From Onchocerca volvulus (Eukaryota > Nematoda > Chromadorea > Rhabditida > Onchocercidae), in the NCBI GenBank assembly GCA_000499405.2, contig HG738137.1, positions 27,711,756 through 27,775,755 of the forward strand: a stretch of 64,000 nt of DNA, written 5' to 3'. The notes below the pieces were generated by a model that was given only the letters and a program-made list of their open reading frames with translations, did no database searches and was not told where the DNA came from. Each line of letters starts with the position of its first letter. Position 1 is the first letter of the stretch. Positions 14,081 to 26,499 of this stretch are shown here, one piece after another. A program made the translations under genes and the position numbers.

Positions 14081-17000
14081 TTATTCATAACCTAAATTTT
14101 CCTCCTCTTCTTCTTCATAAACTTCTTCATATTGCTGTTCTTCGGTGATATGGTCCTGTCCAGTATCCTAAATTACATTAATCTCATTTAAAATAAAGTG
14201 ATTTAAGAATCAGCAAATTCCAGTAGTAATTTGCGAATAGAATTCAACTAAATGACTACTTTATGTAGGGAAAAACTTTTTAATATCTTTAAATGAAGAC
14301 AATGGAATAATGAAACGTTCAGTTAAGTTTAACATCTCAAACTCAAAGTATATTAGTACCAACAAAGGAAGGCCGATATCTCTATCAAAAAAATTTTCTT
14401 TCTAGAGAAAATGGTATTATTTAATAAAAATTAAATAAACTATTTGACGTCATAGAAAATTTCAAGAATATAGGAAATGTCAAAAAAAAAAAAAAAAAAA
14501 AAAGAAAAAAAATACTTGGATGGTATAAGCAACTTGTCTATTTGTATTAAATGCTCTTTGTTGTGTGTTTCCGGAACTTTCCTGTTGTACATTATAGCGC
14601 TGCATCGGTGCACGAATAGTACGATATCCGTTTGAGCTAATATATTTCTGGAAAAACAGACACTTATGTTTTCAAATGGAGACTATTAAGAACATATCCT
14701 TAACATTACAATTTCTTAGTTTATTTGCCTTCAAAAATCAAATTAAAACCAGATCATGAAAACTTACCGAATCTGAATCTGCTTGAAGAGCGCTGGTACT
14801 AGCAACCATAGTTCGTGGAAGGACAGGTGGAATAACTCGTGCTGAAGATGATGTTAAACGTTTTGTTTGATGATAACCTTGTGGCATACTAACTGCCGAC
14901 TGTTCGACGCGCGGTGCCGAAGCTATAGCATAAATAGTCCTGAAATTCAAACTTTGACTTTTTTTTATAAATCCCAATTAATGAAATATAAATTCATCCA
15001 ATGATATATGTATGCATCAAATTTAGAACGAAATATATATAAGTAGAGTGAAATGAAACAATTTAAGCTTACTGCTTATTGTCCTGTGATGCGTTAACAG
15101 TTGAGACAATATTGGGTGAAATATCATAAGCGGCATTATTCCAAGTACCTGTAGCTTGAAAAGATGAAATATACAATCACCGTTACAAAAATGATTCACA
15201 CTTTCGCAGATTAAAATTATCAGACGAAAATAAGAATCAAAATCGAACGAGCTGCAGCAAAAATAAACTTGAATTTAGTAACATTAAGTAAATATCAATT
15301 TCATTATTTACATCATTATGCTAAACATAACTCTATTTTAGTCCTTTAAAACTCAGAAGACTCACCATCAACAATCTGGTCAACATAATCACGAAGACAA
15401 AGGGGCAAGTATGATTTGATTTTATTACGATCAGCATCACTAACTTCACCGCGATCTAAGCCATACGCAAGTCCGAGTCTTTTCAATACCTCGATATCAT
15501 CATGGATTTCGAATGGTTGATCGAAATTGAACAAATATTCAGTTCTTAAAATATTAGATTTTATAAATATAAATAAGCTAATACTAATCCTAATTTACAT
15601 ATGCATCGAAAAAATAATAAACTTTAATAACAGTAGCATCATCAAAATAATTGAACAAAATTGAGAGCCAAAATGGTATCCGAAATTTTTAGATTTTTTT
15701 AACCTGCAATTATGAGAAAAAACCTAACAAAAAAAAGTAGGAAATAAAGTTTTTCGAAAAAAAAAATGGTAAAAAACTGTTTTGAAGGGTTAGATTACAG
15801 GAAATAATGAATAATAAAATATTAGATTTCGATACTAAATAGAAACAATTCCTTTTTTCTATTTTATGTATATAAAGACACCTTTTTGACGATAGCCTAC
15901 CTATTCAGTATTCCGTTGCGAGTATGAATATAAATAAAAGTTTTGTAACAACATTATAATCATATTGAGGGATCATTATCTAATCATATATTTTACAGAT
16001 CTAAGAAGTCAGAATTTCTGTTTCGGGTAAGTAGCGTGAGGCCAAAGTGAGATTGCAATTACCATATTTTAACAAAAAATGCAAAGAAAAGAAAGCTGGG
16101 AACAAACTTGTCATGGGAAATAGCACAATCGATAAATGTTTTCTTTGCTGTATTGACAATGATGAATGGTAAATAGAGTACTGAATCTTCTCTTGGACGA
16201 CCGTTATCACGCTCCAGTTCGCGATTCTTTTCGACTAAAGTTTTGTACGCTACAAGCTAAAAAAACAATGTGCTTTAAGTTGAAAAAAATTTTCGTATCA
16301 GCATGATACGTAGTCCAATTTAAGCTTAAGCTAGAATAAATTTCGTTCGGCCAAAAAAGTCCATTTGATATTAACTGATTTCATTCCGTCGAAAAAAAAA
16401 AAAAAGTTTAAATTGTTACCATAATTTTTTAAGAACTTATTGAAATATTTTGACAAACAATGTGAAGCGCTCAGTTATCAAAGAAATAGAACTTATAACT
16501 TAAAATTCTTCCATAAAAAAAATATGAGCTACCATGTCAGAGAATAAGAGAGCTAGGTTTGCATGATTGTAACAGAAAATTAATTAATAAAGCAACCAGC
16601 AATAACGGTTTACCTGTATTATGAGTTCCTGAAGCTGATCGGATTTATGACGTATTCGTTCCTGTCGCTTTGCTTTTTCTTCCTCTAATTTACGACATTC
16701 CTGTACTGAAGAAGTTGGTAATCCAACCCATCGAATTTCTTTCTTCTCTTTTTCAATGATATTCATAGCCATTAGTACGTTTAATGCATCATAGACACGA
16801 CGTCGAATATTCTTCATATCATATTGCTGCTTTTCCTGAACATTTTTTGAAAAGTTTACATAACTTATAAGAGATTAAAAAACAAACATGTTAAGATGAG
16901 CCACAAATTCCTAAACTACGACGAATAATTTTAACAATTGTCACAAAAAATTATACTCTTGAATAACCCTTATTTTCTTATCATAATCATGTATCTTTCA

Positions 17001-18244
17001 TTAGTCAATGCCTTAATTTTCATTTAAATTTATAATAATTCTTTTTAATTTAAATTTCTCTATTTTCCTCTTTCTATCACATACAAGCTTCCAGTTCACT
17101 CATTTCTAGAACTGGGATATCTGAGAATTTTAAAATTTTGCGAAAATTAGAAATGCTTTGTTAGGAAAAAACACTTGAGTTTTTCATTCCGGCTAAAATC
17201 TGCAAATCTGACTTTTCAAAAAATTATGCGACTTTAAAATGAAAATATACCGTATCTGTGGGCTGGACATCTGCCGAATCAAAATATTCAGAAACCAGTT
17301 CATCAGCCACCTAAGAAAACGAAAGATTATTTTAAAAAACATATGAATTTTTCATAAAAACGAAAATAGACTCACATTTACGAAAATTTAGAAAGAAAAC
17401 AGCCTAAAATACAAATAAAACCAATAATTCATTGACTATCACTAAATACATGATACGGTTTATAATTCTAAGCCACATTTCATATCTCAAAAGAAAGATA
17501 CTGCGAATTTTTCTACAATAATAACAAAAAACAAACAGAAAAATTAACAGAAACAACATGACTTAATAAAATGGGTTTCTATAAAATGAAGTTTAATAAA
17601 AAAAGAGAAAAGAAATAACAATAAACATGCCTCATTATAATTCGTGTGTCCTTTTTCTTTCACTTTCTCACAAACTTTGGTACTGAAGTGTCGCAAGCCT
17701 TTGGATTTGTCGGTACTACGAGGAAATTTCCGTATTAGTTGAAGATCACATGCGTAATTACTTGCTAAGGGCCTTTTTGCTACATATAGAGGAGAATTAC
17801 CAGCGGGATGCGTGCTTATACGAGTGACAGGTATATAACGATTCGGTACCACTGTAGATACTGACATAGGTGAACCAGCTGAGACATGTGTCGAAAGTCG
17901 TCTTGTTGCTCCGGTTCCCTGCAAATAGATATATGGATGGAAGTGCATTTAAAACATATTTAAATGATTTTCAAATATACAATAATCGAAATTTATTTTT
18001 AAAAATTTGAAAAAAGTGTTCTCCATGAGAAAATTTTAAATAACATCTCAACAAACATTTTCCGATAAAAGACTAAAAAATTCTGGTAATTTTATTCAGT
18101 CAATATTCATCAATTATCTGTTTTATCCAATCGTTTCATAATTAAACTCACAGCACTATAACTATTCTGACCAGACGATGTAACTCTTCGTGTAAGATGA
18201 GTTGCAAGTTCCGATGGCGTGCTACTCGTTTCACGTTCATCCAT
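14081..18244 (-). CDS. dpl-1: Transcription factor DP (E2F dimerisation partner), 10 exons, 485 aa
   Basis: Exons (minus): 18244-18152, 17918-17631, 17310-17251, 16835-16614, 16256-16108, 15544-15366, 15148-15073, 14939-14768, 14647-14516, 14167-14081; all junctions agree in phase and total 486 codons with the stop. DP proteins pair with E2F to bind cell-cycle promoters in the nucleus. Visible are the winged-helix DNA-binding domain (about residues 103-190) with [31 protein letters not shown] and [19 protein letters not shown]; a coiled-coil dimerisation segment rich in K/E/Q (about 190-225); the DP signature [16 protein letters not shown]; and [20 protein letters not shown]. The tail ends in an acidic run ([11 protein letters not shown]). 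An upstream TTTTAG lies 5 bases before the ATG, a likely trans-splice acceptor. The intron after NYNE begins GC instead of GT. Length is between vertebrate TFDP1 and the longer C. elegans DPL-1. Confidence 0.95.
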
Positions 18245-18249
18245 TGATC

Positions 18250-20390
18250 CTAAAATAAAGAAAGCCAATTCACATTAGGCACAAAAATAAATCTATCGAA
18301 AACGCGACAAATAATGGAGTAATGAAGATACTGATGATATATCTATAATATTAAACAAACAAGCAGAATTGAAAAAAACGATTTCGAAGTATGATATACT
18401 ACTTATCAATCAAATACATTTAAAAAAAAAAAAAAACGATTTGGGAGTATTACAGAAAGTAGCACTCAGAACAGAACAGGTTATCTATAATTGTTGGATG
18501 AGTTATTTCTAAAAATTATAAGCTGATTAACTCTCTCCTGCAACATTCTAATCCACTTTCCAAGTAATCAAAAATATTTTTTTTAGCAGAAAATCATTGA
18601 AAAATGATAATTAAAATTTGAAAATATACAATAACAATATAACAAGAGGTTACCTGTAATTATCAGATGTAATATTGATAATACAATAAAAGCATAAAAA
18701 TACATGCTGTACAAGAGATGATAAATAGAGATATCTGTTTTCAACATATTCTGCATCTATACCGTCAAAGAAAACATTGGTAACATCGATGAAGATTTAG
18801 CGGGTATCAAAAACTTGTCGATCGACAGTATTAAGGTTATTTATGAGTTTCTTAGGAAAAAGATCCAAGACTGGTAATTAACGATAACTATTAATATCGA
18901 ATACCGACTAATTAACAATTTATCCTTTCAATTAATACTATTATGTCGTAAAACTTCGTTAATTTCCAGATTATATTTAGAATTAAACATGAAGCGTGAA
19001 AATAAAATTTCAACAAAAAAACATTCTTGCAAAACGCCATAGCAGAAGTACAATAATAGTGATAATAAAACAATAATGGAAATGGATGTTCAATAAAAGA
19101 TATGAAAGGAAGGAAATAGAAGTCATACTACGTGAACTGTATATACACGTAACATCAAGCGTAACACGTCAGACGAAATATTACGTAAAAACTGACACGT
19201 CAAAATACATATATTCACACACTGAACGAACTCCGAATACGCAAACCACGGAGAGAGAGAGAGAGAGAGAACACAATAAAGGAGAGACAACACTTGTTTA
19301 CATTTTATTGGAATCGACTTGCGAACGCGGTAAAGTTCAAAAAACGAATGCTTCAAAAGCCACGACAATAGTTGCAGCGGAACAGCGCAAAAATTATTGT
19401 AGCAGTGAATTGAAATAAAAATTTGAAATAATTCGTTTCAAGAGTGATGCTGTTGCAAATTTTGGATGAGACAACAATTTTTGTTTACGCTAGAAATTCA
19501 CGGCCTTGAGATTCTGGATCTTGGGATTCTGATTCAGGGTAATATACAGTGCGAAAGCTATCATGATCTAATTGATTACGTTTTATCTTTGCTTATACTT
19601 CAAGAAACAAAAGATTACATCAGCAGGCTTACTCAATTCACTTTTTTTCGGCAATTTCCTTTTGAAAACCTTTAGATTCTGATCCAATTTAGTACGCCAA
19701 ATGAGAGCTGTCATAATCTAATTAAATGCATGGCTTTGCTTGCATGTAAAAAGGCTGAAGATTGCATCGTTTGGTTTACTCATTTCATCTCGTTCAGAAA
19801 TTTTGACAATTGCTTTACGTGCATTCCCATAAAATTTTCATCATATTACCGGTCACTCATTTGAGAGAAAAATAAGACTATAAATATGAGAAAGCAAGCA
19901 ATTATTATGTCATTTCTAGTATTTTGCAAATCATTAGGCTGTAGTTTGTCTAGCTCCATGTATTACTAATCAGATTTTGCTATATCACGTAAGTTATGCA
20001 TCGTATCATACTGGGTAAAAAGTTAATTGTTTTCAGATTAAAATCTATTTCAGTTTTCAAACTAAAGTTAACTATTCTGCAAAAATTATACATAATGCTT
20101 TTAAAGTTTTCCTCTAAACTTCGATATCAGGATTAAATAATCTAAGCCATTATCATTTTTCCATCTTATGCCAAAATTTCATTTTTTCCTATTCGCAAGA
20201 ATATTGAAATCTCTTGAAAATAAGAAGGATATTCCGAACAAAAATAAAGTCTAAAATCTTTGAAAAAAAGATATATATATATATTCTCAACGATTTTTTC
20301 ATCGATTTTGGAAAAAATTTAAAAATGGTGTAAATTTTGGGGAAAAAATTTGATTGGTTGATTTGTAATTGGGAAATAGTCTTTTGTTGA
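18250..20390. other. Intergenic region between dpl-1 and repeat family A
   Basis: Divergent promoter space between dpl-1 (minus) and the F-box gene (plus). It contains a short GA run at about 19249-19270. The 110-codon plus frame at 19086-19418 crosses this run, has no splice context and is not treated as a gene. No other gene seen. Confidence 0.5.
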
Positions 20391-20399
20391 ATTGTTGTT

Positions 20400-20900
20400 C
20401 GTGTCGATGGGTTTGTCGAATTAACGCTGTTGAAGTATCGAAACTGCTTCTATGGAAAACCGTTCGAGAGAATTTTCCCCAAAAAGAGTGCTGCTTTCAT
20501 AAATCCGAACTTTATATATCCTTTCAGCGCTCCTCCTTTCCTGATCTCCAATTTGCCGCCTCATGATCTCGCTTTGTTTACTTTTTAATTGGAGCATTTT
20601 GGCGGTAAACATGTTTACTGACGATCGTGACGTCTAATTTGTTGCCTTATGATCTCGCTATGTTTACTTGTTAGTTGGAGCGTTTTGGCGGTAAACATGT
20701 TTATCGTTTTAGTTGAAAACACTTTGTTAATAAACATGTTTCTTCTTTTCGTGTCAAACATGTTGATCATTTTGGCGGAAAACATATTTATCCTTTGTAA
20801 ATAAACATGTTTCTCCTCTTAATGGTAAACATGTTTATCATTCGGCGGTTCATTTGGAATTATTGTCGCTCTTCTTGACCTCAAACTTGGGTAATTATTA
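20400..20900 (+). repeat. Dispersed repeat family A, copy 1, with AAACATGTTT array
   Basis: Related to segments at 38040-38540 and 47550-47965, sharing in order a GTCGAATTA/GCTGTTGAA-like start, a CGAAATCCG/AAATCCG block, TCCTTTCCTGAT, a GCCTCATGATC/TTTGTTTACCTGTTAAT block, and GGAGCGTTTTGGCGGTAAACATG. Copy 1 has five perfect AAACATGTTT palindromes (20607, 20693, 20732, 20803, 20827) and two decayed ones within 230 bp, and lies about 150 bp upstream of the F-box start codon. Many palindromes are preceded by GT, giving GTAAACATGTTTA. Not flanked by obvious terminal inverted repeats. Confidence 0.8.
20880..20897 (-). other. 18-nt match to the 3' end of spliced leader SL1
   Basis: The minus strand reads TAATTACCCAAGTTTGAG, identical to positions 5-22 of the 22-nt nematode SL1 leader as I know it, and is followed by GT as in SL RNA genes (GAG then GTCAAG here). 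The four 5' bases do not match and I see no clear Sm site or SL RNA stem-loops downstream. It may be an SL RNA pseudogene, a trace of a trans-spliced retroposed transcript, or part of the repeat. Confidence 0.6.
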
Positions 20901-21043
20901 CGACAGTAAATAAATAATAATTATTCACAAAAAAAAAAAAAAAATCAAATAATTACAATTTAAAAAAAGTAACAAAATGATAGTAAAAATAGTGATAAAA
21001 TAACAAAAAAAAAAAAAAATTTAGTGAATAAATAATCCTTAAA

Positions 21044-24000
21044 ATGGAAGAACAATCAGAAGGAGAAAATTCACCACAAACATATGACGCTGAAGGTGGT
21101 GGAAGCTCAGGAAGTGAAAATTGCACATTGGAAGGATTACGTGAAATTTTGGAACGTCGAGAAGCAACCATTGAAGATTTACGGCAAACAGTAGCGATAT
21201 TAAAGCGCAATGTTGCCGAACAACATGATGAAATTATTCGCTTAAAAAGTTTAAACAACAATATGCATAAATTGGTAAGTTTCTAACTAAGCAATCCATC
21301 TTCCTTCCTATAGCAATTGTTTTTAATACCTTCAAATTTCTCAAGATTCAATTCGATATACTTAACAACGGTTCTATTTCCTAATATTGTCCAATATTTT
21401 GCAGCAAAATTCGCAGATTTCATTACCATTCGAACTTATCAAGATGATCTTTTATCTATGTGATGCTCCTACACGATGTCGCATTTGCTGTATTAATAAA
21501 AGGTTTTTAATGAATTTTCGAAAATAATTGTAAATTTTTACTATTCTGCGCGAAATAAATCATTGTTTGCAATCTCAGTGAACTTTAAAAGAATTAAGTT
21601 TGACAAATTCAATAATAGGTTTACAAATGAATTAGGCATAATTGGTCGATATAGATTTTAAAAAATGTTAACTTGTAATCAGTGTCGGAAAAATGTAAAA
21701 ATTATGTTAAATATTTAATTCTTCGAAAAAATTTAGATTGGCTGAAGAGCTGAGTAGTTGGATTGATGTTCAGCATCTTTATTTGACAAGGGTACCGATT
21801 GAAGATAGAGCGAATAAAACCGTTGGTTCTTTTATTTTATCGTCATGATTTACAACAGGATATTTGATAAAAAATAAAGTTCAGTTATGAAAAATTCAAA
21901 AATTTTAAAAATGTTCGAGAGAAGAAACTTCCAGATTGTAACGCATGCCTATCAAGCTCTTACCAATTCTCCTGCACTGGGCATAATTCGTACTGCTAAA
22001 GCTATTCCAATGCTTAATAATTTCCGGTTATTTCCGATATTTCACTCATCCAGTATTTAAATCTAAAATTTTTATTCTATTTTCAACTTATAATAATTCC
22101 AATATTTATTTACATACTTTTAAAATGAAACCAATTAAATTTCCCTTAAATGCATTAATTGGCCGAGTAACTTTATCTATGATATGAGACTAAATGTCCA
22201 TGAGGCTGAATATTGCATAAACGATTGTAAAAAAAAAAAAAAAAGAAAGAAAAAAAGAAATCCTGAAAACACTAGATAATAACTTTTACAGCAATGTGAA
22301 AACAATTTTGGTAGAATCTTCAATGATGCGATTTCTGGATCGTTGCAATAAGATATCAGCAGAAGAAGGCTTTTTTTCATTGCTACGGAAATTGGAAATC
22401 GTTAAATTATGCAGTATACGTGATAATTTAAGGTAAGAAATTTGAAACTTTAAAAAGTTCGGCAAAGGAAACATATCTTTTTCTTAAATTTATAATCAAA
22501 TATTTCATTAAAAAATTTGGAAATCTTGTATTAATTTTTAGCGCAATATTTTTTTATTTTAAGTATTTTATGCTACATATATGTATGTTAGTAATGAATG
22601 TTTGATGCAAAACTGAAGAAAATAAACTCCAACTCAAATTGTTTATAAATGTAAATTTCAAAAAATGGAAATAATTAGAAAACATTTGAAGAATAAAAAT
22701 TAAGTAGTTTTGTGGCTGTATAGTTTGAAATAATAAATAATTACTTGTATTTAAAAATATAATTGACAAATGAAAAATGGAATTCATGGAAAAATGAATT
22801 TGGAATAATTTTCAGCCTTCTATATACTTTGAGCGATTTTCTTACACTGCCAAATCTTCGTACTCTTCATATTCGAGAAACGCTAACTTTAGTTGATGTT
22901 CCACCATTGGATAAAATTTGCGCTCCAATTGAAGATCTTCGAATTTGTACACATCGAATTCGTATTCGACAATTGCTAGTCATATGTCGAGCTTTAGCAA
23001 CCACTTTGCGACGTTTAGAATTATTATTAACTGTTATTGTGCCAGAAGGGCCTTCTACTGCTGAAGTAATTTATGGTTTTATTTAGAAATTTCGCTTTAA
23101 ATTTATATTAAAAAAAAATCTCTAGAAATAATACTTTTCATGTACATAAAGAAGTTCAGAAGCTTAATCTAATTTATGTCTACATGTTTGAAACATTTTA
23201 GAGTCGTAGCGCTGCTGTTATGGAAGTTGCAGAAACAATGACTACTATGGAACATTTGAGCCACCTAACGCTTGCACGAACTTTTCTTAAAGTAAGTTAA
23301 TAAATAGATAAATGTTTAAGTTTCAAATATTATTGAATTTGAAAATTAAAGCAAAAATTCACTTTTTTTTCAAATTTCATCCAAAAAATTTTTAGCCTTC
23401 AACAAGCGAACAAATATTTGAACTTTTGAAAATGTTCCGTTCATTATCGACAATAACATTCGAAGCATTGAATTTAAATGATTTCGTACAACTGGCAAAT
23501 GCCCACTTACCTCCATCAGTACCTTTTTAGCTTATTTCATTTATTTTCTCATATTTATAAATCAGTTATAAAAGTTTTTAAAAGGTTAATCAATGTTTTA
23601 AAAAGTCACCTGTTATAATTTCAGAGTTATATTTCCAAATGACAATAGCGGTCTTTCTGGCAGAGCCTTACTTGAATGAGCTCATTATTATTAGAAGTTC
23701 CAAGCATGAGCATAATCATTTAATCTTAATGGTCCCAATGAAATTCCAAAGTTTCTTAAAGCAATGCCTAACTTTAGTTTATTTGGTAATTTTCATATAA
23801 CGTATTCAGGCAAAACGGATCATAGTAACAGAATCAATCAAAATTGATCTATCATGGTACCCACTTAATTCTACCTCAATGGAATTTTTTGATGTTTTTA
23901 ATGACGAAAGAATGCCAGTTAGTTCAATTTCTATAATTTCAAACATGATTTTTTTTTTCCAATCCGACTTATAGTATAGAAAAAGTTGTCATGTTTCAGA

Positions 24001-24245
24001 TCTTACAAGATGCATGTCATCGAGTGCAACGTGAGATCACGTTTCAACTTGGTCGACTTCGTGGATTTGGTCCAGCAACTGTAAATTTCAGATTGAGTCT
24101 TGTACGAATTTTGGGCAATAAAACATCGCCGTTACGGTTTGGAAATCGAAAAGGCGATTGTCGTGTATTTCTCTGGAAGGGACGTATTCTTACACGTAAT
24201 GAATACTTAAAGATGAATGATATAAATATCGATGGGATTATGTGA
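21044..24245 (+). CDS. F-box protein with N-terminal coiled coil and leucine-rich C-terminal region, about 516 aa
   Basis: Exons: 21044-21274, 21405-21502, 21737-21841 (end uncertain), 22292-22432, 22816-23065, 23202-23291, 23396-23518, 23627-23785, 23810-23917, 24000-24245; phases agree throughout when exon 3 ends at 21841. Residues about 25-77 are a charged coiled coil (EGLREILERREATIEDL). An F-box-like segment follows (LPFELIKMIFYLCDAP, then CRICCINKRLAEELSSW). F-box proteins link substrates to SCF ubiquitin ligases via Skp1. The rest has leucine-rich, LRR-like stretches (LRKLEIVKLCSIRDNL, LPNLRTLHIRETLTLVDV). No closer family is recognised. Uncertainties: the exon 3 donor (GTCATG) is weak, and exon 8 uses the second AG of TTTCAGAG to keep frame. 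AATAAA follows about 55 bp after the stop. Confidence 0.75.
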
Positions 24246-24691
24246 TATTCACCATCATTATAAATGATTATAAATGATAGACACTAAATGTATGTGACAA
24301 ATAAATAAATGAAGCAATCAATTATCTGTGTCAAATTAACAATGTCGATTTTCTGACAACAATAGTATTGAAAGATTAGTAAGATTTAAATCATTCTGGA
24401 AATTCACATTATCTATGAATGCAAATTATTTGAAAATTAAAGGAACAATTAAATTGAAGAAAGTTTATATATTTAAGCATTGACAGTTTAAAAGCGCATA
24501 ATTCAGTTCATCAAAAGAAGTAGATAATTTCGCTTCTGAAATTCTATCTTCACTTTAAGTACTTTTTTTTCGTTAAAATTTAATTACAACAAACTAGTTC
24601 CAGCAATTCTATTAGTTATATCTTATGTTTGTTTTCCAATTTCAAGTTTCAATTTGAATTCAAATTAAATGTCGGTAATGATTCAGTTCTT

Positions 24692-26494
24692 CTAAGCATT
24701 TCCATCAACACCAATTGATGTCGATCTGGAAACAAAAAAAAAACGTGATTTTTGTAAACTTAATAAAGTGATATGATTGATAATAATTATAAAACGTACA
24801 TTTCACTTATAGTCCCAAATCAATTATATTAAATCCGAATTACTACAAATTCATCATCTTTCTTATTTTATTTTCATAAGAAAATTTCATTGCATTTCGC
24901 ATAATTCAATCCGTGAGATTTATAAATTCCAGAAAGAAATGGGAAATTCGTTTTTTTTTTTTTTTTAGGTCAAGAGTTTTATGAGAATAAAACTGCGTTT
25001 TTCTAATTGTCACTTACAATCACAAATTGACTCTTTGTTGAAGAATAAAATTCTAATATGCTTTGAAGATGTAATAATGCTAATTCTAAAGTAACGAAAC
25101 ACTTCCAACTGAATGCCCTCCAGAAGATTATGGAAGATTTCTAATTAATTTCTTGATTTACTTTTTGCCATCTCTACTATTTCGATAATATTATTGACTT
25201 CAAGACAGAAAATACATTTTGTTCAAAGGAGCGCTAACTTCAGCTATCTTGTCCTCCACTATTGATTCTCTCATACTTGGCTTAATATATTTTTTGCCTC
25301 TAGACTAAGCCACTTACGAGTTATTCTTCTTGGCTTCCGCCAACATCTCTTTCTCCTCTTCCTTGGTATCATTTCCTATCAAACTATCGACCAGGAAGAA
25401 TTCATTTCCTACATTCGACCAATCAATTACTTCATCTATCAATGTGAAAATAATGAATCTGATATTTCAAAATAAAAAAAAAAAAAGAAATATTAAATGA
25501 GGACGTAAACATATTATTGGATTCTTTCAACAGAATCTGTAGATCCATGATTTAACGAATCCACTATAGATTTTTCACGAGAGATTTATGATTCTAAAGA
25601 TTTCGCTGAAGATTCCTCACCACAGATTCATGATTTTAAAAATTCACTAGTAGATTCATGATTTAAAGAAGTTCTTATAAGATTATGACTATCTGAACAC
25701 TATTACTATTTCATAAATTACTCCTTATTTGTAGCCAAATTTTTCAATTCAATTTCTATTTGATTCAATTTGATTGTTTTGAAACCATTACATTGCCTCA
25801 ATCAAAAATTTCATTATAATTTCTAATTTTGATGTATCGAATCAGAAATCTGTCAGAATCTCCAAATTTTTTCACTTGAAAGATAATTTTGAATCACTCA
25901 GAGTTATTTGGGAGTTGAACAATTTTGCGCACCTAGAAATTCACGTTGAATCCTTTAGAAATTCACGCTGAATTCACGTTAAATTCTTCCATGCACTTTT
26001 TTTGTCCTCTAAGAAATTTGCTGATATGAATGAGAACATTCGATGAAGCGTTATGTCACGCAATCCGCAATGATTTGTTCATAATTTTGTCAAATTTTAA
26101 GTAAAAGATTAATTGATTATTGTTCGTGAGATTGAATTACTATCACTACAAGTTTGAGCGTGATAATTTTCAAAATTTTGAAAAATTTTAGCAAATCTAA
26201 TTGATTTATTTTAAAAAGATTAATAAAATAATTCAAATGCTTACATTAAATGCGATAATAATCGGCATCTTTTATCAATGAATATAATGATGATAAAGCT
26301 TAAGAAATGAAACCAAATGTATCTGCAAACATTGCTGGAGGAATTTTTAGTTTTACAACTAAACCAGATTCAGATGTTAGCAGAATGATTAATTAGTTAA
26401 TTAATTAAATTCATACCAAAATTTCAAATGGATCAGCTTTTCCAATAATTTGCGATAATCTTTCAATGCGTAATAACACTTGAAATTCCTATAA
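24692..26494 (-). CDS. Unrecognised gene, 3' exons (5' end not resolved)
   Basis: Last exon 24725-24692 (ten codons and TAG) joins in phase to 25435-25318, which has a GATAG acceptor, a GTAAGT donor and encodes IDWSNVGNEFFLVDSLIG then an acidic KEEEKEMLAEAKK segment. Upstream, a frame ending at 26314 (GLVVKLKIPPAMFADTF, donor G|GTTTCA) joins in phase to it. A further block 26494-26417 with a TTTATAG acceptor and GTATGA donor encodes VLLRIERLSQIIGKADPFEI, but it does not connect in frame to the next block. Coding character is clear in the last two exons and weaker upstream. Family and function unknown; the 5' end and one junction remain open. Confidence 0.45.
25541..25682. repeat. Degenerate tandem units around AGATTCATGATTTAAAG
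   Basis: About five imperfect units of roughly 27-30 bp with the core AGATT(C/T)ATGATT(T/C)(T)AAAGAATTC. Lies in the intron upstream of the 25318-25435 exon. No function evident. Confidence 0.6.
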
Positions 26495-26499
26495 AACAT

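Noticed and set aside
20369..20612. Open frames on both strands upstream of the F-box gene
   Set aside because: They lie inside repeat family A and are not open in the other copies.
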